DNA of 64,000 nt from Galaxea fascicularis (lineage: Eukaryota > Cnidaria > Anthozoa > Scleractinia > Euphylliidae), in the NCBI GenBank assembly GCA_948470475.1, contig OX419346.1, positions 3,939,231 through 4,003,230 of the forward strand. The letters run 5' to 3'. The translations under genes were made by a program, and so were the position numbers. The notes below the pieces were generated by a model, which saw only the letters and a program-made list of their open reading frames with translations, had not been told where the DNA came from and ran no database searches. Of this stretch, positions 12,201-25,905 are shown one piece after another (the stretch's first letter is position 1; every line of letters starts with the position of its first letter).

Positions 12201-15200
12201 CAATTTGGTGCGCGCGTAATAGTTGCATGAATCAGTCCTAGGGCGGACAGACCAAACACTTATCCTAATTTCAGTTGTGTGAAATATTTAAACCCACGTC
12301 TTTGTCGAACTGCATCAGGTACCGGCTATTTTTTAAAGGCACCACTTATCAGTCAGTGTTGTATAGAGGCCTGTATGGCATTTTCGCCGTGTTTTTAGTA
12401 AATCCGGAATAATTTTCGATGTAAATTATGTCGTAATGCTCACCTTCTTTGAGTTTTTTGAATTCCCGTACAGTGTTTGAGAGAAAAAAAGCATCCGGCT
12501 CACATTTTTTTGTTGTTATACCACCTGGCGGTCAATTCTATCCTTGCAACTCTTAAATACCCCTCTAACGGCAATATGAAATTAATTTATTTACTGAAAT
12601 TACGGTGGGCAATAGAAAAGGAATATTCACAAATACTGGCGCACAAATGAATGAGCTTCAATTTTTTTTAGAATACACAAAAATAGTGAATAGTCAGTCT
12701 GGCTTGCAATAGGTTCTCGTCCACTTTTCCCTTTTACCCTAAGATCAAAATTTAAATTCTCATTTGTTGGCCAACACATTTCCTATAGAGATAGTAAGGA
12801 TAACTTGTTAAATTATCAAGCAAATTAATCTTGTGTGATCCTGTCATGAATTCTAGTGACCACCAATGATATTACAAGAAGAAATTTCCTGCTGAACACT
12901 CCTAGGGCTTGAAAGGTTAACGATTATTTCTCCAGAATACTGAGGCCGCCATAGAAACATCAACAACTCTCTTTATTACTTGTTTTCTCTATATTTTTTA
13001 GGTTTGTGAATCAGAAGGATTCAGCCCTATGGGTTTACGGTGATGGGCGGCCATGATCAGAAACAGAAGTATGCCATGGCCACTTTCCATTCAAACAGAT
13101 CATACAACATGAGCTGCAATATCCATCAAAAACTGAGGAAACTAAACGGCAGGATACATCTTCAGCATCGTTTACATGGCAGTTATACTATGCAAGAGAG
13201 AATATAGGCTGCTTGCAGTCTGCCTTTCTTCTCGCACTTCTGTTCTCGTTCGAAACGAGCCAGGGGCTATGTTGGATGGACGAAATTTTCTGTTTGATGA
13301 TACTCGTGAAAATTGCACGCAATGAAACTCAGCAAAAGGGGGATCAAGTCTTTAGCTAATGCTGGGATAAAGGAACACAGTAAACTTTGGCCTGCTTATG
13401 TTGCCATCTCAATTGTCTTGCCCAATGTATTTTAAAATAAAATGATGGCAGCATTTTATAAATATGTGAATTTGGGGAAAATAGTTTTTTTTCCGGGGCT
13501 TTTGCAGGCCCTTGTAGCGAAAATAAGGTACTAAATTTAATATTGGGAAATTAGATATTCATTATTTCACTTTATGAACTCAAAACGAATCTTTTTGTCT
13601 TGTAAAATACTTTCATGCATCTGTGTAAGCTCTCAGAAATTAGAAGTTCTTGTGATCAATTGCCTATTCAACTTGTTTTTGTTTTCAATCCTGTCGCAAA
13701 GTAGCCTTTCACTGTCCATCAATGCTCTCCATTAGAGTACTGGGCGTAACTAGTCAAGCAGGAGCCTTGTGCCTCAAGTCGATGAGTTTTCGATATGCCT
13801 GTCCCTACCCCACTCTCGGCGGGGTGTTCAGTTCATAAGCAAGTCACAAGCACAATGAAAAAGGTTCAAGTCTCTTTACAATAATTATACTATGCTAAGT
13901 CATTTGCATATGTTAATAATATGCCCTGGGGACTTGTAAATTATAAATACAAAGGTCCGTGTTGGGCCCGCCCCTTGCACTCTACTCTAGGCCGCCGTTT
14001 AGATCAGATCTAGCGACCCGCCCTCCCACCCCGCGAGGAATCCGGGTTTTTGGAGCGCATCCTCCAGGCTCTTCGTCTGGTTTGGGCTTGTCCCAAGCCA
14101 GAGCGATTTCCCATACCTTGTTAACATGTCATAAATAACAATACCCAGGGCAGAATATTATACTATAAGACCGCTTTAGTCTTCTCCTCTCATTTCGTTA
14201 TCTTGAGGGGGAAAACTTATCTGTATCTCCCTTCCCTCCAAACCAAGATTTCCTAATTAGAACACGAGCCCTGAGTAGCTTAGACATTCTCGGCCTTTTT
14301 CTGGAAACGCGCTGTGTCTTCAACTCGGAAAACTTCTTTCCTGTGTTAATACCACACATGGTTTATCATGACAGTTGATAATGTTTCCTTTCATTGAGAC
14401 AATTTTAGTTTAAGTTTGTTATTCCATGAACCCCTGGGCTCTCTACGGGAAGTCATTATGGGGAGGTTTGAATAATGTTATTACACAAAAGGATTTGGCA
14501 CGCTATGTTTTTCAGTGGTCGTCAAAAAGATGTTAAAACAGATTTCTTTCCTTAACTAGCTTACAGGGAAGTATGATAACAGAAAAAAGATGATGTGCAG
14601 GCAAAAAATAATTTTCAAGATAGAGCCAAAGAGTAAAATAACTAAAAAAATGAATGCCTCCCGCACTGATTTGCCTTCAGGGCTTGATAATGTTCGCACA
14701 GCAGGGGACATCTTCGATAGGTGTTCCTGGAAGAAAAATAGAACTGATCATAAAGCCTTTCATACTGTGAATCAATTCTTGACGCTTATCCTTGTGAAAA
14801 AATTGAAAGCTTTTGAAAGCCCTTTGCAATATCTAAATAAAATCGACTCACTCGAGACGCGATTTTAAGACAGCGCTTTAAGGCCATAGGAGTTTCTCTC
14901 GCGCCCACGAAGCGTGCATGATGAACATGCGCGGCTTCACGCGAGGGAGGAACGTGGACGAGAGATTCTCGTGACATTGGCATTAACTTCCAAGGTTGTT
15001 TATTTGCCTTTGAAAGTAAATAAGAGCAGAAAACTGTCCTTCAATATTTCTCCGTATATTTGTACACCACCAATTGCCGGCTCCACCGCGATGCGAACGC
15101 AAATAAACAAAATTCATATTTTTTTCCGGACTATTTCTCTACCATTTTACTAAATCCAAATGCTTTCATTGTTCGTGCACTGAAAGCTTCTTGTTGCCGA

Positions 15201-18200
15201 ATTATGGGGGAAGTCCCCACTTATCTTAGGAAGTTGAACTGGCTACGTCAACAAGCAGCCAAGGTCATCCGGCATTGTCTAAATAAATAACTTTTCTTCA
15301 ACGTCATATCGAAACTTAATGATAGGTTAAAAATAATACCAGAAAAGACATAACCTTCATAAATGTTTAGACCATGGAAATATACTCTCCACTGTAAATC
15401 GATATCAAAAAACGAAGGTTTTGACAATTGAATATAACAAAAATTATTCTTGTTTTAGATTGACACTGGAGAACGTGCCTGACTCAAATTTAATCAAAAA
15501 CGATCTCTAAGCGCTAAGCTGCACTTTTTGTTATTCTAATACGCCAGAGTTAATTGAATGAGACGAAACGAAAGCCAAATACCACACAATCATGAAATCA
15601 TGAATATTTAAAAAATAGTAATAATAAAAATTGCGATTGACCGCCTTTGACACGTGGTATCTGTCACGTCTTTCGATTTGGAAGATTTCAAATTACGATT
15701 TTTTTATTTAAGTTTTGCTATTTCACACCTCTGTTTAATATATTCATTTATACCAGAAGCTACAGTTGTATACACTTGCAATGCACTGTACTGACGTACA
15801 CGCCTAATTTTAAATTCTTAAACCGCCTTGAAAATTATAATGTGATACCAAACGGTTGCAATTATATTAGGTGGTTTAAAAGACCGCGTTAGAAAATAAA
15901 TTGGCCAAAGAAAAGATTGATTTTAACAAGCGATTAAAAATAACCAGCATTGGATTAGCACGCGTTCACCAGGTTAAAATTAGATGTACGTCATTTATTA
16001 CGTTTTGGCTGATATACCTGGATCTCTTAGATTACTCCAGAACGTGAAGAAACATAAAATTAACTCAGTTAAGAAGCATTACTGGTCAAAGATCAAATTC
16101 ACTGGTTTCAGTTATATTCCACACTTACAGCTTTCGCGCCGGAGCAAAAATGAGAACGGAGAAAATTTCAAAGGAATTTCATGTAAGTATTTTAATAGAA
16201 TAACTGTTCAAAATTTAGTAACATCGAAAAGGGAAAGATCCCTCTTGTTTGTTTACGTGGGATATAAATGGTAATTATCAGTTGTGGAACAAAACGGAAC
16301 AGGTTCAATATTATTTAACAACTGCTTCTTTCAATTTGGATTGCTGCGCATGTCACAAATCTACGTTTAGCACTGCGTTTAGTTCGTCTTACTGTATCGA
16401 CCCCATTTCATGGCTCAAACGTACTTCGAGCTTTACACACAGAACCTAAATCTAAGCTCGTAATCCATAACAGAAATGACTAAAATAGTCAAAATTGCAG
16501 TGTTACGATAAACTTATAAAGGCAAATTGTGAATACAGCGGGTGGCATAGAAAAAAGAAAATTATATTCAACGCACGTTTTTAATGGCATAAAGAAGATT
16601 AATTAACAAGACGAAAAACTGAGAACTGAGCTCCAGAGATAAAAAATCCACTCATTATCCCGTGAAAAAACATTTTCATCAGAAAAAAAGAATCTGACCC
16701 AAGCTAGCGCCATTCTTGTGACCAAAATTCACGATCGTGCACAAGTTCAAAGTCAAGTGTTTTATTTACCTTTATAAACCAAACATTACAAGGTCGCTTG
16801 AATGTGACACAAAGCACGTGGCTGACCATTCGATTGTCATGACAACTACAAGGAGAGATTGCTCCGCTCTCAGCTACGATGGCAACAAGAGTTAGCCACG
16901 TGCATGCTTGCTGGTGCCCGGCACCGATTGTCGATTACCGAAGATGTACGAGGTCTTCCGGAAAATGTTCTTCGTGATCGGAGGAATTCTTTAGGTGAAA
17001 CATAATGTATCGTTTGCTTCTACGGCGAGGGTTGTATAGTTGTTGATTTCTAACTTCCTTGAACTCTAGCACTCTTAAAGGAACTGGAGTGCCTGTACAT
17101 CTGCATCGGCCAGCTTCACGTAAACGTCAGTGAAACATCGTCATTAAAATCCACAGCCATTTTTAGCAAGTCCGATTGTCTGAATATTGATTGAATGTTT
17201 TTAACTTTTTTTTTCCCGCGAGTAAGCCACTTTATTTTTGGAAGGCCCTTTAAACATAGTAGAATTAGGATAATACGGGGTATGCAACATTTCCGGTATT
17301 ATCGCGTACCTATCGAGATTTTTCTAGTGCTGCTTTGTGATTTCGTTGGTGTAACACTTGGCTAAACGGTCAATCCATCGAATAAGTGCTTCAATATATC
17401 TGATCCGCGCTCATCAGACATGCAAAGCCGTTTTTTATCAAAGCGAATCCAAGTCTGATCTCTGTCGACGTACAAAAGAGCCGATATATGGGGGCTTCTC
17501 ACACGCCCTAGTTTCGTTTTCTTGCTTTAAATAAGGCTGGTATTTATGCTCTCAATACTACGTCACTGAGTCAGTCAGATCACAGAACAGTGCGGTCCGT
17601 TTTCCATTTAAAAGGAGCTAATTTAAGAAAATTCATGAGCTGTTTTTCCAGACAAGAAAAACAGTACGTAATAAATGACTGAAAAACGGCGTTGCATTGA
17701 TGAGTAATTGATTTTAACCTTGAACTTTACAAATGAGTTACAATCGCTTTCATGAAACGCTCAGCCGATTGTAGTCTGAGACCGGACTCGACTTCAGCCT
17801 GCCTGAATCACCATACCTTTTGATGCTCGTGATTATTGGCTTTCGTACGTCATAAATTTTCTTTGTCCCATGAAATACACATGTCCAGGTTCAGCCTCTG
17901 CTGGACGGTTCGCTTAGTTATACCGCTCAATCGGGTATATCTCTTGTTTCTGAAGTGATTTCGCTGCAATACTGGCCCTCTTCCGGCGCTTCAATTAGAT
18001 ACATATCGATAACAGTATTTGAAATGGTAAGATATAAACTTGATCTTATTTGCAGAGCGTATAATTCGTGCAACACATCATATAATTTCTGATTTTTATA
18101 GTGAAGCTTTGTCGAATCTGTAACTTAGCAAATCAAGTTTCCTATTTCGAAAACATAAGACGCCACAAAGGCACAATTTTAGTGTAATTATGTTTCATTT

Positions 18201-18960
18201 CTTTAAATTAATTTAAATTTATTTAAGTTAAACGCCTTTCACCTAAACAAAGCCGAAATTGATATTTTCAGACGTGTTTGTTATGTCTTGTTAGCTGGGC
18301 AACCGAACACACAATCGTAAAACACACTGTGTAGTTGTCAAGTAATTCAGTCACACGGTCATCAACCATTCCGAAAGCATTTTGTTTTAGAAGAACGAAA
18401 TTAAAAGATGTATCCGGGGTAAGTTGGTCTTATATTCTACTTGTTATCTTCAATATTCTTGCACAAGATTATTACAGGTGGTTTACGTTTAAAAAACGTG
18501 ATATCGGTAACTGGTCTTGGACAGACATAAAACTTCAATGTACGATGTGACATATATATTATAAAGAATTTGTTTTGGCTCACTTTCATTGATTAATATA
18601 AATCACGTCGGAGCGAAGAGGCATAAAGTTTTTATTATCGTCAAAACATACATGGGTATTTAAATAATTTGTTTAGGTGCTCGTCCATATAAGGCAGTTT
18701 CTGAGGTCTTTTGTTTAGAATACTTATTATGCCAATATAAGTCGGTAGAGGAAAGTTTCTTTCTAAATTATCTAGTTTATTTTGGCAATATCGGCTTACT
18801 TTAAAAGAGGGGCAAATATTTCCCCTTTGTATTGCTTTTAATTATTCGTGCGAGGAAACAAAAAAATTGGATAAGATACACGCTGTGTGCAAGTAGCTTT
18901 GGAAACGAAATTAGGGCTCATGAATTGCGGTTACATTGTCCTTTAATCGCAGGCCACTGT
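9290..18960. other. Long gene desert
   Basis: Almost ten kilobases without a supportable gene; open frames are short and AT-driven. One weak candidate terminal exon begins after TATTTTTTAG at 13001, reads a short frame to a TGA near 13055, and is followed by an AATAAA near 13436. I could not connect it to other exons. An inverted-repeat element at 13905-14170 is listed separately. Confidence 0.4.
13905..14170. repeat. Diverged inverted-repeat element
   Basis: The left flank AATAATATGCCCTGGGGAC pairs with a right flank whose complement reads ATAATATTCTGCCCTGGG. Between them is a GC-richer block unlike the surrounding DNA. It is probably an old MITE; the exact ends are uncertain. Confidence 0.4.
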
Positions 18961-19030
18961 TTGAAGCAAAATAAAGAAGAACTTCTCCACTTTAGATGCT
19001 ATCAAACGACGGCGGAGTCTTGCGGTTGTT

Positions 19031-19867
19031 ATGGACCCAAGAAAGTATCTGAAAAGACTTGCTCGCGAGCTTGGATTACTACGTAATGATGCGACACCAA
19101 AGCCAGAAAAAGTTTCGGGACCCGCTAATTTTGAACACAGAGTTCATGTAGCTCTCGACGAAGGTTCTGGAGGATTTGTTGGTTTACCACCACAGTGGAA
19201 ACAGGTTGTTGGAAAAACTCAATTGAGTGAGGATTCACCTTATGAAAAATCACATTCTACTCAGTCGGAAAAAACTTTCAGGCGAAGACGCCTCGAAATC
19301 GCCGACGATTTCGCTCTGGATCACGGGTTTTCACGTACAAGCAGCGAGAATTTAGCAAGTTTTGCCGCGTCTTTGGAAACGCCGCGTTCGAGGGCTAGCG
19401 TTGCGGATTCTCAAGATTTAATTATTGAAAGGCTGAAGCGAGAATTACGGGAACATAAAGCGAGAAATTCTAGTGGATTTGATGAATCATCTGAAGATTT
19501 GTTCAAATCGTCAAATGAGCGTATTTTTAATTCGACGCAAAGTTTGAATATTGCTTCGCATTCAAGGTCGCCGTATCGAGTTTCAGCCACAAATCGAGGG
19601 AAGCTTAGAAACCAATTTGTGAGACCTCCGAGCAGTGAATCTTACGAATTTGATGAATCGTTGGAAGATGAATTCATTCCAAAGCAAAATGAACGACGTT
19701 TAGCAACTAACAGAAATATTGCACAGTCACTACAAAGTTCGGTGTCACCTGTGAAAGATAAAAACGCAAATGGCTCGGCTATTCCAAGAGAGTCTCCTAC
19801 GAAACTTAATGGCCACAAACCAAATAGAAACTCAAAGAATTTTAGAAGATCGGAAAGTGAAGTTTAA
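19031..19867 (+). CDS. CRIB-domain protein, PAK4-like p21-binding motif without kinase
   Basis: This 278-aa protein has a CRIB/p21-binding motif at residues 28-60: VSGPANFEHRVHVALD, then an acidic/glycine turn and GLPPQWKQVV. It fits the consensus I-S-x-P-x(2-4)-F-x-H-x-x-H-V-G, with V for the first I and A for the final G. NFEHRVH matches group II PAKs (PAK4-6) better than BORG or SPEC proteins. CRIB motifs bind GTP-loaded Cdc42 or Rac. The N-terminus is basic (RKYLKRLAREL), and residues 65-278 are Ser-rich and probably disordered, with no kinase domain. The ATG (context GTTATGG) follows an in-frame TGA at 18962. The frame ends in a clean TAA with no good splice donor nearby, so it appears intronless. 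The CRIB call is firm. The role, a kinase-free Rho-GTPase effector or decoy, is inferred. Confidence 0.8.
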   Translation: MDPRKYLKRLARELGLLRNDATPKPEKVSGPANFEHRVHVALDEGSGGFVGLPPQWKQVVGKTQLSEDSPYEKSHSTQSEKTFRRRRLEIADDFALDHGFSRTSSENLASFAASLETPRSRASVADSQDLIIERLKRELREHKARNSSGFDESSEDLFKSSNERIFNSTQSLNIASHSRSPYRVSATNRGKLRNQFVRPPSSESYEFDESLEDEFIPKQNERRLATNRNIAQSLQSSVSPVKDKNANGSAIPRESPTKLNGHKPNRNSKNFRRSESEV

Positions 19868-20641
19868 AGCCTAGCATATGACAATAGACGTTTTGGTTTG
19901 AGGCAATTTTTTGCGGTTTGTCTTGTCCCCCATGTATGGTAATTACACCTGCAAATTTTGACTTGCTTTCCCGCGCGCGACCATTGCATCTTCTTATTTT
20001 GTATCTTCCATGTATTCCCCTCTGAAAGAAACAATTTTGGTTGTTTATTTCTAAGAGATTATTCCGTTGGAAGTCCCATACACTGCGGTTCCATAAAGCC
20101 ACGATGTGTCCTATGTTTTGGTTAGGAAAGTAATTTAGAAAAGAAAATAGCAAATTTATGCACAAGTTTATGTAAATATGGCCCACACGTAAAATTCATT
20201 TTGTTCAGTTTCAGAGAAGCAGAGAGGTTAACTCTAAGATGTTCACTTATGTCAAACAAAAAATCTGTTGTTCCTTTTATACTATTTGAAAACGTAGCAT
20301 TTTATTGCACCCAATCATTTCTAATGAAGAAAAAAAAAATTAACAATAGCAATCTCAACACCTTTGTTAAAAGGCTTTCATTTACAGTCAAGTATCGACG
20401 AAGAGTTTTTGAATGAAGACACGTGCACTAAAAATGTAACCATGCCTTGAGCCCAACTTTTGTGCATTTTGGCTTTTTGTTTTCATTTTTGAACATATAG
20501 TTTTTGTTTTGGTCGAAAGTAGCGTTAATTGAATTGTAAGAGGAACGACTTCGTAATAATTGAATGAAAATTTATTGTAGTGAAATGTGACATAAAAACT
20601 TAGCCGATGTTAAATTCAACATCGTGAATTTTATTAAAGTG
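19868..20641. other. Probable 3' flank of the CRIB gene
   Basis: No gene. The nearest good polyadenylation hexamer downstream is ATTAAA at about 20634, just before the foldback element. If it is used, the 3' UTR would be about 770 nt. Confidence 0.3.
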
Positions 20642-20781
20642 CATTGTTGAGTTATATAAGCACGCGGGAATTTTTAAGAACACGAGAGAAGTGCCTAGAG
20701 AAGCACGAGCCGAAGGCGAGTACTTCTGGCACTTCTCGAGTGTTCTTAAAAATTCCCAAGTGCTTATATAACTCAACAATG
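20642..20781. repeat. Foldback element with 54-bp arms
   Basis: Arm 20642-20695 begins CATTGTTGAGTTATATAAGC, and its complement recurs at 20728-20781 with about four mismatches. The loop is about 32 bp and itself partly self-complementary (AGAAG / CTTCT). Related pieces (ACTCAACAGTGCACGCG, GTGACGTAG) follow to about 20930. Most likely a short foldback transposon. Confidence 0.75.
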
Positions 20782-21339
20782 TACGAGGAGCAAGTTTTTT
20801 ATTTCTTTTATAAAATGTTCCGGAGATTTAAGCGAGCTTTCATACCTATTTGCTCGCGCACGAGCTTGTGACGTAGGCAGCGTGCATTATAACTCAACAG
20901 TGCACGCGTGTGACGTAGAGCGCGTGCTTTATTGGGATTTAATGAACTCGATTCGACCAATCACAGCGCGCGTAACTCGTCCAACATTTTATAATTAGCA
21001 ATAAAATAATGTAAAATAACTTTGAATGGGACATTGGCCTGCCTTTCAACTTCAAGGGGGCTAAACTAAAATTTTACTAAACTAATCATGTTATAATGTG
21101 AAATACCGGCGGATGTAAACCAGTACAAACTTTGCAAAATTAAAATCATCGTGCAAAGTAATGTTCACTAGTTACGACTTAATCCAACGGCCGGTCTTTT
21201 GAAATGTTAGAACCTCTGTTTCAAGTTTGGCAGAATTTAAAGAGCAACTCAGGGGAGTGTTGAAAAGATTGATTGAGAAATTTTGTGTGAACAGTCTTTC
21301 AGTGAGGAAAGCGCGACTCATTTGTTATGAACTAAGGCC

Positions 21340-21767
21340 TTAGGCCTGGTTTACACGTCACGCCATCGTCAAATTCATTTCAGACGAATTTGATTCAAGG
21401 TCCCAAAAGCAATTACATTCGACGATAGCGCGACCTCTAAAACGAATTAAATTCGTCTCGTGGGTTAAATTCGTCGATGCAAGACATTTTATACGTCTTG
21501 GGAAGACGGATAAAATATCGATAAAGCGTTGTCAGTTTGAAAGCGTTGTCTAATTAAATGCATACATTATTTTAACGTATTACAGAGTATTATTTAAAAA
21601 AAAATGCAACCTGTGATCAAATACACCGCATCACGGATTAAATTAATTTGACTGTATTTAGTGTATTAATTTTGACGTTTAAAACCAAACAGCAGTTTAC
21701 GTCAGCGGATCGCCGGACGAATTTAACGTGAATTTCGACGATAGCGCGACGTATAAACTGGGCCTAA
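21340..21767. mobile_element. MITE with ~39-bp terminal inverted repeats
   Basis: The left end TTAGGCCTGGTTTACACGTC matches the complement of the right end, TTAGGCCCAGTTTATACGTC. The arms run about 39 bp with a few mismatches. A GACGATAGCGCGAC block is repeated internally near 21421 and in the right arm. There is no coding frame. Confidence 0.75.
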
Positions 21768-22869
21768 CACATCTGGTTGTACAATCCGAGAGTACATGAA
21801 ATCCATTCAGAAATAACTTTCTTGCAAAGTTGACTGTCGTACATTCTTTGTATAACGAATGAGATATTTCAGCTTATTGTGAATTGTTTTAATAATGGCA
21901 GTGTGAAACAAAAACAACAAAATGGAGTGAACACTGAATAAGAAGCACAAATGCAAAACAAAATCACATTTCCTCCAAAGACCAAAGACGCTTTTTTGTT
22001 ATGATTTTTTTAACTTTTATTGACTCTTTACGGCCCTTTAATCAACATCGATCAGTTGTAAAACGAAGTCCCAGGACGTGTTGTTTGCTGAATAAAAGCG
22101 AGCAGTTTATCATTTGAGCAGTTGATGGACTTTGTCTTCCTTTTGATTGGAGCGGAGACACGCGACAGCCGCACTCAGCCAAAAATCTCCGCCCGCATGC
22201 ATATTGACTTGACACACAGCAAACAAGCTATATGTTTTACCCCAGTGCTATAAATTGAATTGTTCGTGTGACATGCAAAATCTACTAAGCTCTGTCAATA
22301 TTAGTTAGCTCAAAGAAGTTAAGATTTATTCGCCACTTAGCGCCAGGTCATCTTCCAAGTTTATTACCAGTACGTTGTGGTTTATATAAAATTTTGCAAG
22401 ACAAAAAAGCACGGTTCTTTTCAATATCAATGGTTTTACTAGGAAGTAGCCTTGGCCAATTTTTAGTTTCGTTCTTCTAGCACAAGTGACATGCGTTATA
22501 GAATAAAGATCAAAGATGGATCTCTTAAACGCAAACAGAATTAATTTGAAAGATCGCAAGTCCATCGCAGTTTGAAACAATAACAGCTTTGTTTCAGTTT
22601 GAAAATAGCGGAAGTCGAGTCAAAAATTTCGATCCCGCCATTTTGTTCTAAAACACTTTTGCCGAAAACTGATAAAAAAGAGCGGAAATAAAGACAAAAC
22701 AAACAAACAAAAACAAAAACAAAACAAAAAACAGGGAAATGTTGAGAACAAATAATTAACTCTTCAAACGGTCAAGTTTTATTTCTTAGCCGTAAAATAA
22801 TGAAAAAATATCTTCAAGGGGAAAAACGAAAAATAACTTTGAAGACAGTTGGCCTGTTAAGCACAAAGA

Positions 22870-23088
22870 CTTAGGTCGCTTACCATTTGTCACAACTGGC
22901 CAGCCAGACCGGTCATTTTGAAAATGAAATAGGCTTCTCCGGAAAGTTTTAGCTAATAACACATTCCTGCTATGCATACTATGTCGAAATAAACTGATCT
23001 GTTTGGACAGTTCTTATTAAAAGTGAAATTTTCTTTACAAATGGACTGGCCTGGCCGGCCAGTTCTGACCAATGGTAAGCGCCCTAAG
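22870..23088. mobile_element. Short MITE with ~45-bp inverted repeats
   Basis: The left arm starts CTTAGGTCGCTTACCATTTG. The complement of the right end reads CTTAGGGCGCTTACCATTGG, and both continue into ACTGGCC-rich arms. It is 219 bp long, with no coding capacity. Confidence 0.75.
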
Positions 23089-25478
23089 TTTAAGGTCATT
23101 GTCACTGGAATTCGGTTTCAAAACATCATCAATATGCCACACATTAACTGATATTTCATGTAACGGTCACGAAAAAGATGCACATGTTTCAATAGGACCT
23201 CACCACAATGCATTCGAATGCATAATTTATTGGAGAAACGTTGTAAACAGCATGTTAATGAGGCACGTGGTGCAAGCATGGCAGGCCGGCATGTGCATGC
23301 AGCTGAACGACTATTGCATAACAGAAATGCTAAAAAGCTTAAATTTTCAAAGAATTGCGCCATCTACAGGCTGTTTTTGCGTTTATTTGGTATTTGATGG
23401 CTTGTTAGTCATATGGACGTCCCGAACATGAACTGGCGCGAAGAAGCTAGACGTTTACGCGCAGTTGACGGGACGAGTCCTCGACAGACTTGAAGATTAT
23501 TAAACATAGTCAAAACAAACATGCTCTTTTATCACAAGTCCAACACGTGACCAGGAGGTAAAGTTACATCTTATCTCAGTCGTATGTAATTTTTATGCTT
23601 TGCGGGTTGTTTACCAAATACGAACAAAAATACCATATTTCAGTTTCCGCATTTGTGGGTTGAGATCCGCGCCAATTTATCTTCTAGAAGTTTGCTTTTA
23701 AGTGGGATGCCGTCAGGAAATTTATCCTCTGTTGCAAAGATGAAGCCAGTGAACAGAAAGGTAACATTGTGGTCATTTGATGCCATTTTTAAAGTTGGAG
23801 TTGCATAATAGTATACTTGTTTACCGAAAGTGTTTTAGACATTTAAGGTAAAAAACAAAAAAGAAATGTAAAATGTTGTCACTGAGATACTCTCAAACTT
23901 AAATATTATGTTAAGTTTGAGGTGGGAAACCCGTGAAACGACACCGTGGGTGCTTTGAACAGTTAACAAATTAAGTCCATTGTTTATTTTCGCTCACGGA
24001 AACACCTCACTTGCAACTGAATTAAGGTGGGTGTCTCTTAGCGGTTTAACTTTGAAAATACCAGATATAAAAGAAGAGATAAATAGAACAGAAAGAAAGC
24101 ATTGTATTATATTCACTCGAAACTTGTTCACAGTGTGAAAATTTCACACAATATACACAAACTGAACATGGTGTGGATTAAAAAAAATTGGTATTTTTGC
24201 ATTCAGTATTAACTCAAACGATTTTTTATGAACATGTATTCTAGCAACTTACGTGAATTTGCGCAGTCCTACGATGCACAATCCATTTTAACTCATAGTC
24301 GCAGGGAATATATGCAAATAAAATGATAAATTAGAAATTAAAAATATTATATTTGGAGTAAAATTGTAAAAGTTTCATTGAAAGCACCAAAACATGTACA
24401 CTCAAAAAGTCAATTCAGAACACCTTTTTTCTCGACTGTGAAAAAAGTATTGATTCTTGTGCAGTATAGATTTCTCAACAACGACATGCTAAGAAACTAT
24501 TTCTGTCTATTTTTCTCTGCTACAGAACAAAAACAAAGCCGAAACAAAACAGATAAGAATGCAAAATTAAATGACATACGTAATTTCGTGTGTTTGCGAA
24601 GATTTGAATGCGAGTTCACTTTGATCCTGCCGAAAATTGGACCGCCTGCTGATGGTATTTTGCTCCTGTGGACACTGATTTCGAGACCATTTTAGAATCG
24701 TTTGTGACAAAACGTTTCCTCAATTGCAACTAATTCAATGCATTTGCTTTGAGTAATGTCTTGTTTTTCCGCTTGGAATAACCTTACAGAGTTTATAAAA
24801 GTGTCCTGAAATTATTTTATTTGTGAATGCTTACAACTCCCTTTGCCTCTCTCGGTTAAGCTAACTTCAAGTCACCTTCTACTGCTTAGTTTTAAGTTTT
24901 CTTTGATTTTCACTCAGTAATACTTGCTGTGCGATAATTGTGTGCGTCTTGCTATAGAAAAACAATTGCTACAAGTTATTACATTCATCAATGCTTCGCC
25001 ACTTCTTGATCTTAATGTGCTAGCCAGTGGCGTTTTGGCTATTAGAACAAAGAATTATCGTAGTCGAATGGTTGCCATGGTTAGGAAATAAAGTTTCGTG
25101 CGCTAGAAGGGCTGTTTTACGGGGTATTTGATTTAAAGTTTTCGTACGTTAACCGTTAATTAAAGCGTAATTTTGATGCTGAAATGTTACTAAATACGCA
25201 AGCGTGGGTTCAAACCCCGGACTGAACTTTAAACCATACATGAAAACCATAACAAAAATAATAACACTAATAACAAAAGACATGTAAGATCGTGCTGGCT
25301 GTGTGCACAACATCTGCCGCACTTCAGACAATGCCGACGGCAGTGACTGGTGACGTTCAGGCGTTGGCTTTGTCTCTTTCATGTTATCTCGTACACTGAG
25401 TGAACTTGACGGATCACGATCTCACCTGCATTATACTGCAGGGCTCATTGGAGACTTGGGCTCATTCTAGTAGTATCG
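23089..25478. other. No gene recognised
   Basis: AT-rich DNA with short, overlapping open frames on both strands. GGGTTCAAACCCC near 25207 resembles a tRNA B box, but no A box or cloverleaf accompanies it. Confidence 0.4.
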
Positions 25479-25892
<414 letters not shown>

Positions 25893-25905
25893 CACTCCTC
25901 CTTGG

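Noticed and set aside
25199..25226. tRNA-like B box GGGTTCAAACCCC
   Set aside because: No A box upstream and no cloverleaf can be folded around it.
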